The translations under genes and the position numbers were made by a program. 38,747 nucleotides of DNA from Clostridia bacterium (lineage in GTDB: Bacteria; Bacillota; Clostridia; Christensenellales; Borkfalkiaceae). Positions 33,271 through 38,747 of this stretch are shown here, piece after piece; the first letter of the stretch is position 1; every line of letters starts with the position of its first letter. The notes under the pieces are model-generated. The model searched no databases, was not told the DNA's origin, and worked only from the letters and a program-made list of their open reading frames with translations. The stretch spans positions 1 through 38,747 of the forward strand of contig CAAGDF010000040.1 in assembly GCA_900768525.1 (NCBI GenBank), written 5' to 3'.

Positions 33271-34608
33271 TTAGCCGGCTATAGATACTGTAATCTGATA
33301 TAAACCGACCATCTGATCGATACCCAAAGTAATCTTGCCTTCGGCATCAGCGTTTGCGGTGAAATTGCAAGTCTTAGCATTGCTCATTTCAATGGGACCT
33401 ATAGCGTTTCTTTTGCCGTTTACGCCGTCAAGTCTTACAATGTCGAATCTGATAGATTTGCCCTTGCAAGCATCTCCTAAAACTAACGTAAGATCGATAG
33501 TGATATCCGCGCCGCCCGCGTTTGTAAGATAGATATTGCCGTGTTCGTCTTTAGCAAGGTTAGCGGATTGACCTGCGCCGACAGTACCGACTTCGGACAT
33601 AGTCTTGAATTCAACCGAAAGAACGGTGGCGTCGAATTTATCGGAGTTTCTTACTACAAATTTTTGCCCCTTGGACATACCGAGCATCTTGATAGATCCG
33701 TCAAGATATGTACCGGAGTCATAACCCGGCCATTTCATAGTGCCGAAACCAAGGTTAGCCATACCCTCTTCAACAGACCAGATGGACGAGCCTTCCATAG
33801 TTCCCCAAGTGTTGATTTTAAGGGTAACGATTGCATAATTTGCGCCAACGGGTGCGTTTTTCCATACTTCATCGGTAAGAGCAAAGCCTACTTCCTGATA
33901 GTGGAAATCGGTTTTAGTTTCATCTTTGTAGAATCTGTCGTCATTGTTATAATCGACTTTGATGTGAGTTTTGTTGTCTTCGCCGGTGTAAACGGTTCCG
34001 CCTACACTCGGCGTATCGCCTGCAACGGTTTTAAGATCGTAGTTAACGATTGCTTCCGTGGTAGCGGTGATAGCGAGATCGGCTTCAGCTTCAACGGTGT
34101 AAACGCCGTCGATAGCCATAAGAACTTCGTCGCCGTTCTTAACTTCAAGCAGTTTGTAGCCTTCGTATGCAACAGCGGTGAATTCGTAATCTTCGCCCTT
34201 AACAGCCTTGGAGTCGCCCGTGAAGTCAACGTGTTCGCCCGTAAAGGTAACGTTTACGTATTCGGTAACGGGTGCTGCGGGAGCAACGATACCTGTTACA
34301 TAAATAGCCAACGTATCTTCTACCTTAGCAACGGTGTATTTGCCGTCTTTAGCGGTAAGAGATTTGCCGTTAGCGGTAACTTTCATTGCGGACGCGTCCC
34401 AGCCTGCGGTCGGAGTAACGGTAAACGTGTAATCTTCGCCCGCTTTAACGGTCTTTTCACCGGTAATCGTGTAAGCGGCGTCGGTCATGTAATAAACGTC
34501 GTACTGCGACTTTCCTGTAGTTCCGCCACCGGTACAGCCGATAACCGCGAAACAAAGTGACATGGCAAGCACGCCTGCCAAAAGTAACTTTCCGATATTT
34601 CTCATCAT
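33271..34608 (-). CDS. Secreted lipoprotein with tandem repeats and C-terminal beta domain
   Basis: Predicted lipoprotein of 445 residues (lipobox AVIGC, Cys25). Two tandem beta-rich repeats lie at about 40-108 and 115-185, aligned by KTVKAGEDYTFTV / KAVKGEDYEFTA and KDGKYTVAKVEDTLAI / IDGVYTVEAEADLAI. The remaining 250 residues look like a beta-sandwich, perhaps carbohydrate binding (IVTLKINTWGTMEG, RFDIVRLDGVNGKRN). I do not recognise an enzyme domain. GGAGG stands 8 bases before the first of two adjacent ATG codons. It sits between the GH38 gene and the import operon and may capture glycan on the cell surface. Confidence 0.82.
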   Translation of the reverse strand: MMRNIGKLLLAGVLAMSLCFAVIGCTGGGTTGKSQYDVYYMTDAAYTITGEKTVKAGEDYTFTVTPTAGWDASAMKVTANGKSLTAKDGKYTVAKVEDTLAIYVTGIVAPAAPVTEYVNVTFTGEHVDFTGDSKAVKGEDYEFTAVAYEGYKLLEVKNGDEVLMAIDGVYTVEAEADLAITATTEAIVNYDLKTVAGDTPSVGGTVYTGEDNKTHIKVDYNNDDRFYKDETKTDFHYQEVGFALTDEVWKNAPVGANYAIVTLKINTWGTMEGSSIWSVEEGMANLGFGTMKWPGYDSGTYLDGSIKMLGMSKGQKFVVRNSDKFDATVLSVEFKTMSEVGTVGAGQSANLAKDEHGNIYLTNAGGADITIDLTLVLGDACKGKSIRFDIVRLDGVNGKRNAIGPIEMSNAKTCNFTANADAEGKITLGIDQMVGLYQITVSIAG

Positions 34609-34673
34609 TGAAATATCCTCCTTGTTTATTTTTAACGAGTTCTTCCCGCTAAATCCTTTTTTAATTTTTTGCC

Positions 34674-37097
34674 TTAAATCAGCATTTCTTTGCTTTCGTA
34701 AAGTTTATCGCCGTCGTATATAACGGTCTTTACTTCGTACTTGCCGAAAGTTAAGTTAATCGACTTATTGCCGAACTTTACGGTTTCTTGCGCGGCGTTT
34801 TCGGAGTTGTTCTGAAGCCTTGCTATATAGCCGTTTGCTTGTCTTGCTTTTTTGAGCGTAACGAACGAAATATTTGCGTTATCGCCCGAAACGGTAAAGC
34901 CGTTGTCGTCTTTTTCGTCGATCGTCGGGAATACGTTGAGCGCGTAAGGCTTTTCGACAAAAGCGTCGGCATTCTTTTTAAGTTCGTTCTCTTTTGCGGT
35001 CGTTAAACGGAAAGAGAAATCTCTCTGCCCCTGATCGATTTTTGAAATAAAAATCCCCTCGCGCAGCAGCGGCATATTGGGAATGGGGTGCGCGCAGTAA
35101 GTTGCCGTTTTAACGAGCGTGAGCGCGATTTTGCCGTCTTTATAAGACGAGCCGAAGTTATCCTGCGTTACTATTTCGAGATAGTTGTCTTTTTCGGTTT
35201 CGAGTGCGACAAAGTTTTGCGCTATGCACTCCCTGCCGTCGTTAAACAGTTCTTCTTTACCGAATATCTGTTCGCCTACGTAACTGCCTTCGCCGACGTC
35301 AAGCGAAACTTTAATCGCCTTGGACGCTTCGTTCGGGAACACGTTTACGTCCACGTCAACGTTCGTTCCGTCCTTATAAATTTTATATCCTATTCTTACC
35401 CTCGTAAGTCCGAGACCGAAAAAGGCTTCAACGCCCAGATAAATTTCGCCGTCTTCGATAATCTGAATTGATTTCATTCCGTCGAACACGCCGTCGGGGT
35501 TTTCGAGCAGTTTGAGTTCTTTGCCGTTATGCCCGACGTAAGGTTCGTTCATACCCCAAGGATCGGGGGTATCGTCATATATTTCGGGTTTGAAGAATTT
35601 GCCTTTGCAATACTCCTTACCGTTTATGACGTAACTTTCGATAAGTCCCGTTTTCGCACCGATAACAACTTTCTTTTCGCCGTTATCGAAAACGATATCT
35701 TCTTTTACGTCGGGATATTTCTTTACGGGCAATATAACGGTTTTTGCCGTATAACGCGTGATTTGCATCGCCGCGGGAGTTGCCTCGAACACGACCTTTT
35801 TGCGCCAGTCAATGGAAATGTTACTGCCCTCTTTGACCGTTTGCGATTTGAGTTTGTTGCCTTTATCGTCGTATACCTCGATATACGAACGCTTTTCTAT
35901 ATAGTTTTCGGTAGGAATAATCGAAAGCTCGCACTCGATAATTTGCTTTTCGGCAGTCGCTTTGGGACTAAACACCATAAGCGGATATGTGTTTTCTTCC
36001 GCCACCGGCTGACCTTTGCAAAGCGCAAAAAACGCGTCGGCACGAATATTATTCAGTATGTGCAATCCGTGATTTATATAGGTAAAACCGTTTTCTTCGC
36101 CCGCCCTTATCATATCGCCGGGCAATATGTCGTGGAACTGCACGTTGAGCATATCTTCCGTAACGTCTTTCAACGGTTCAGTCGGATACTTATAAGAGCC
36201 TTTGAGCGATGCGATACTCGCTATCTTTTCGGCAAAGAACAACTGACGCTCTAAATTGCGGTATTTCTTTTTGAGTTCCGCCATAGAAGTGTAACAACCG
36301 ACCATGCACGGAACAAGCGAACCCGCATAAACCTCGGTGGGCTGAACGTCGGAAAAATACTCTTCGGGCGTGGAATACTTGATTTCTATGTCCTTGCTGT
36401 TTTTTATCATTTCGGCAACGTCCGCAAGGTCTTTTCTCGACGGTCCGCCGCCGTGATTGCCAACGCCCCAGCACGACTGAGCAATTTCCGCATCGTCTTT
36501 TTGCCGATCGATATCCTTTTGAATTTTTACGGTCGCTTTACCGAGATCTGAATTATATTCGGTTATACGACTTGCTTTTACCCTGCTGCCGTCATAACCT
36601 TCCCAAATAAAATACTCAGCGGGCAATTTGAGTTGGTTCCACATGTATTTACCGTAAGGGCGCATGAACATGTACGAATCCTGTCCGCATTTGGTCAAAA
36701 TTTGCACAAGCCCCCTTGAATGGCCGAACGGATCGAAATTGACCGCGGTCGTCGGTTTAACACCGAACTTTTCTTCAAAGTACATTTCGCCCTCGCGGAT
36801 TTGCCTTACGATACCTTCGCCGCACGGCATAATGCAGTCGGGCTGAAGATACCAGCCGCCCATAATATGCCATTTGCCCTGTTTTACAAGTTTTTTAATT
36901 TCTTCAAACAGCGCTGGAGCATATCTTTCGGTGTACTTATACAGCGTTACCTCGTTATGGCAAAATATGTAATCGAAATCTTTGGCAAGGTTCGCCGCGC
37001 TCTGGAATGTGGATAAAGCCGCGGATGCACCCTCTTCCCATTCCCATTGCCATATAGGATCGATGTGTGCGTTGCAAATTAAGTGCAATCTTTTCAT
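34674..37097 (-). CDS. Alpha-mannosidase, glycoside hydrolase family 38
   Basis: Zinc-dependent retaining alpha-mannosidase of 807 residues without a signal peptide, so cytoplasmic. The GH38 domain shows the zinc ligands His11 and Asp13 in NAHIDPIWQW, the nucleophile Asp122 in NFDPFGHS, a GNHGGGPSR loop (212-220) and the late zinc ligand region QFHDILPGD (His321). A helical middle domain (about 270-370) and the C-terminal beta domains follow. It releases alpha-linked mannose from imported or host-type glycans; the linkage cannot be read. AAGGA precedes the ATG. The cytoplasmic TIM-barrel hydrolase gene lies upstream in the same direction. Confidence 0.96.
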   Translation of the reverse strand: MKRLHLICNAHIDPIWQWEWEEGASAALSTFQSAANLAKDFDYIFCHNEVTLYKYTERYAPALFEEIKKLVKQGKWHIMGGWYLQPDCIMPCGEGIVRQIREGEMYFEEKFGVKPTTAVNFDPFGHSRGLVQILTKCGQDSYMFMRPYGKYMWNQLKLPAEYFIWEGYDGSRVKASRITEYNSDLGKATVKIQKDIDRQKDDAEIAQSCWGVGNHGGGPSRKDLADVAEMIKNSKDIEIKYSTPEEYFSDVQPTEVYAGSLVPCMVGCYTSMAELKKKYRNLERQLFFAEKIASIASLKGSYKYPTEPLKDVTEDMLNVQFHDILPGDMIRAGEENGFTYINHGLHILNNIRADAFFALCKGQPVAEENTYPLMVFSPKATAEKQIIECELSIIPTENYIEKRSYIEVYDDKGNKLKSQTVKEGSNISIDWRKKVVFEATPAAMQITRYTAKTVILPVKKYPDVKEDIVFDNGEKKVVIGAKTGLIESYVINGKEYCKGKFFKPEIYDDTPDPWGMNEPYVGHNGKELKLLENPDGVFDGMKSIQIIEDGEIYLGVEAFFGLGLTRVRIGYKIYKDGTNVDVDVNVFPNEASKAIKVSLDVGEGSYVGEQIFGKEELFNDGRECIAQNFVALETEKDNYLEIVTQDNFGSSYKDGKIALTLVKTATYCAHPIPNMPLLREGIFISKIDQGQRDFSFRLTTAKENELKKNADAFVEKPYALNVFPTIDEKDDNGFTVSGDNANISFVTLKKARQANGYIARLQNNSENAAQETVKFGNKSINLTFGKYEVKTVIYDGDKLYESKEMLI

Positions 37098-37127
37098 TTT
37101 GTAATTCCTTTTTGCAGTTAAGAGTTA

Positions 37128-37164
37128 TTTTCTCGTCGCAGACGAGAAAAGGGGTACCCCTTTT
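37128..37164. repeat. Two overlapping inverted repeats
   Basis: TTTTCTCGTC/GACGAGAAAA (37128-37137 with 37141-37150) overlaps AAAAGGGGTACCCCTTTT (37147-37164), sharing AAAA. Only one can form its full stem at a time. They lie between the TIM-barrel gene and the GH38 gene; on the minus strand no T run follows. Confidence 0.7.
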
Positions 37165-37190
37165 CGTTCGTTTTTTATTTATTTTCGGTT

Positions 37191-37246
37191 GATTTATTTG
37201 ATTTGTACGCCCGTTTGATTTATATACCTTTGATATATACGCCCTC
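37191..37246. repeat. Short degenerate repeat at the 3' end of the TIM-barrel gene
   Basis: The last codons (minus strand GGCGTATATATCAAAGG) are echoed after the stop as GGGCGTACAAATCAAAT and a shorter TAAATCAA piece. Two to three decayed copies are visible. Confidence 0.5.
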
Positions 37247-38614
37247 ACCCTCGTCAAGTACGAGTTCAATGTTTCCGTCGGTCGTGCTTTCGGCGGTCTT
37301 GCGGATCATCTCGTATTCGCCCGCGGGAAGCGTTATTTTTACTTTGTTTTTATACGCCGAAGAAAGGTTCACAACATAATAACGCGGTTTGCCCTTTCTT
37401 TCAAATACGGAAAACATAATTTCGTTTTCGCACTCGACTTTTACGCCGTCGTCCGTATACTTGAACGCTTTCGGCAACTCTCCCGTAAAAATGCATTCGC
37501 TGTCGGGCAAATCTTTGATTTCGTCTTTGGTAAAGCCGTTGTAATACTCTCCGTAAGATGTTACGCCTTTTAAGTCGCTCGATAAAATATCGTCTTGTAT
37601 GAGCGAAAAAAATTCGTTGATTTCCTTAACCCAATCGTATACCTCGGCTTTGTTGCCGTTCATATCGATTAGTCCGCCCGCGCCCTCTTCGGAGTATTTC
37701 ATATCGGGGTTGAACGTGTAGTCTATCGGGAAACACCCCGGGAAATACGCAAATCCGTCGCTGCCGTAAGCCGCCGTAACGTGCGCCTGCAAGGCCGTTT
37801 CGCCTTTGGTCATATGCTTTCTCGGCGTTCCCGTCATCCATTGCCCCGCTTGCATATAGTTATAGATTTTACAGCCGTATTTGCGCTTTTTCTCGGCAAA
37901 GAATGCGTTTAATTCAAACAATGCAACGTGAACCGAAGTCTGAACTTCTTTCCAAAAGCCCTCGAACGGATATTTATCCTGCGAAATAAACTCAAACTTT
38001 GTTTTAGACAAAAGTCCCTCGACAAGTTTATCGTAAAAGTTGAAGCGGTTTGCAAAAGTTATCGCCATATCGCCCGCAAGTTCAAACGGCTTTTCGCGTT
38101 TCGGCATTCCGTGCACGCCGCCTTCCATTCCGCCCCAAAATATAGCGTCGTTTATCGAGTACGAGAAGAAGTTAAAATGGAATTCGAGCGACGGATAGTT
38201 TTCGTCGAAAACTCTCTTTGCATGAGCAACGCCATCGAAAGACAAATACCCCGCTTCATCGCCGAAAAACACGCCCGCAAATGCGGGATAATCGACATAT
38301 AGCCCGACTTCTTGTATAAAACGCTCGTCTAATTTTTGCTTTTCTTCGTCCGTCAAATCAACCCAACCGAAATCTACGTATTTGCCGAAACATTCCATCG
38401 TCGGCAAATATTTAATGCCGTATTTTTCGCAAAGTTCAAGCGTTTTCAACTGCGTTTCTTTTCTGATATCATAGCCGAAACCGAATATGCGGTTTATGCC
38501 CGCTTCTTTCAACGCCTTAAAAACTTCGTCGGTCAATCTTGACGGATAAGGTAAATTATCGAATTTGCCCGTCGGCGCACAAAATATCGCTTGTATAAAT
38601 TCTTTTTTCGCCAT
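37220..38614 (-). CDS. Cytoplasmic TIM-barrel glycoside hydrolase-like protein
   Basis: A 464-residue protein without signal peptide, paralogous to the exported lipoprotein at 22788-24320. Shared landmarks are PYPSRLTDEVFKALKEAGIN (23-42), an acidic FFGDEAG motif with Glu120, ISQDKYPFEGFW near 220, and YMQAGQW near 255, followed by a small C-terminal beta domain (KVKITLPAGEYE). This suggests a clan-A glycosidase, with Glu120 a candidate acid/base; the family cannot be named. The start is one base after the stop of the partial upstream gene, so translation is coupled. It probably acts with the GH38 mannosidase on imported sugar. Confidence 0.82.
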   Translation of the reverse strand: MAKKEFIQAIFCAPTGKFDNLPYPSRLTDEVFKALKEAGINRIFGFGYDIRKETQLKTLELCEKYGIKYLPTMECFGKYVDFGWVDLTDEEKQKLDERFIQEVGLYVDYPAFAGVFFGDEAGYLSFDGVAHAKRVFDENYPSLEFHFNFFSYSINDAIFWGGMEGGVHGMPKREKPFELAGDMAITFANRFNFYDKLVEGLLSKTKFEFISQDKYPFEGFWKEVQTSVHVALFELNAFFAEKKRKYGCKIYNYMQAGQWMTGTPRKHMTKGETALQAHVTAAYGSDGFAYFPGCFPIDYTFNPDMKYSEEGAGGLIDMNGNKAEVYDWVKEINEFFSLIQDDILSSDLKGVTSYGEYYNGFTKDEIKDLPDSECIFTGELPKAFKYTDDGVKVECENEIMFSVFERKGKPRYYVVNLSSAYKNKVKITLPAGEYEMIRKTAESTTDGNIELVLDEGEGVYIKGI

Positions 38615-38615
38615 A

Positions 38616-38747
38616 TTAAAACTTTTTGCCTATGTTGTTTGTAATAAAATCTTCAACGGTATTATTCGCATCCATGCCCTCCCTGCAACGGGTTATGCCC
38701 GCATTCTTGCAAAGAGTTCTGAATTCTTCCGTAAAGTTCGCTTTCGC
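38616..38747 (-). CDS. Partial gene, C-terminal 43 residues, unknown
   Basis: An open frame runs from the window edge to a TAA at 38616. It encodes only a C-terminus containing NFTEEFRTLCKNAGITRC and ending in EDFITNNIGKKF. I do not recognise it. The stop lies one base before the next start codon, the same tight spacing as elsewhere in the cluster, and the codon use matches its neighbours, so it is probably a real member of the operon. Confidence 0.65.
   Translation of the reverse strand, partial: AKANFTEEFRTLCKNAGITRCREGMDANNTVEDFITNNIGKKF

Noticed and set aside
33541..34560. Long plus-strand reading frame of 339 codons
   Set aside because: Antisense to the repeat lipoprotein gene, which has a signal peptide, ribosome site and internal repeats; the plus-strand frame has none of these.
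1..38747. Mobile element or prophage
   Set aside because: No transposase, integrase, terminase or terminal repeats were seen. The FETNSSSTH protein resembles some phage proteins, but its neighbours are ordinary chromosomal genes.
1..38747. tRNA and rRNA genes
   Set aside because: I looked in the intergenic stretches for T-loop and cloverleaf features and found none; a tRNAscan run would settle it.

Overview
The window reads as a chromosomal contig piece from an uncultured, moderate-GC Gram-positive anaerobe of the Clostridia (Bacillota) type. This rests on strong AGGAGG-like ribosome sites, a DnaD plus DnaI-like helicase-loading pair, DegV, a single-membrane signal peptidase, many lipoprotein signals and a large host-glycan type sugar-use cluster. 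No phage, transposase, CRISPR, tRNA or rRNA was found. The first 18 bases are Illumina adapter sequence, so the left edge is a true contig end, and the adapter creates a false stop codon in the first gene.

Region 1 (1-8.1 kb, minus strand) is housekeeping: a hydrolase-like protein, signal peptidase I, DegV, a small membrane protein, oligoendopeptidase F, the replicative helicase DnaB and a truncated Sua5/YwlC. A 0.66 kb divergent promoter region follows. Region 2 (8.8-11.9 kb, plus strand) is a DnaD-repeat protein, a DnaI-like helicase loader and a YhhN-like membrane protein, closed by a bidirectional terminator.

Region 3 (12-15.5 kb, minus) is a TetR-controlled ABC exporter (TetR, ATPase, permease) with a consensus promoter and two tandem palindromic operators, next to a Gfo/Idh/MocA oxidoreductase. 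Region 4 (15.6-21.5 kb) is accessory: a DUF4177 protein with several hairpins behind it; a radical SAM enzyme paired with a Cys-rich protein that starts with a FETNSSSTH motif; an AEC transporter; a tandem-GNAT protein; and a TIR protein with a GNAT-like C-terminal part behind a strongly structured leader. The spacers here are filled with short degenerate tandem repeats.

Region 5 (21.5-38.7 kb, all minus) is a carbohydrate-use cluster. Transcription order is: an unknown partial gene, a cytoplasmic TIM-barrel hydrolase, a GH38 alpha-mannosidase, a repeat lipoprotein, then from a second promoter a solute-binding lipoprotein, MalF-type and MalG-type permeases, a large surface protein with Ig-like regions, a DUF4838 hydrolase-like lipoprotein, an exported paralogue of the TIM-barrel hydrolase, and a lipoprotein tyrosine phosphatase, closed by an intrinsic terminator. 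The inferred job is surface trimming and import of a mannose-containing glycan, then cytoplasmic removal of mannose. No ATPase for the importer lies in the window; such importers often share one encoded elsewhere.

The best candidates for something undescribed are the radical SAM / FETNSSSTH pair and the TIR-GNAT fusion beside a tandem GNAT. Both are predictions from sequence alone.
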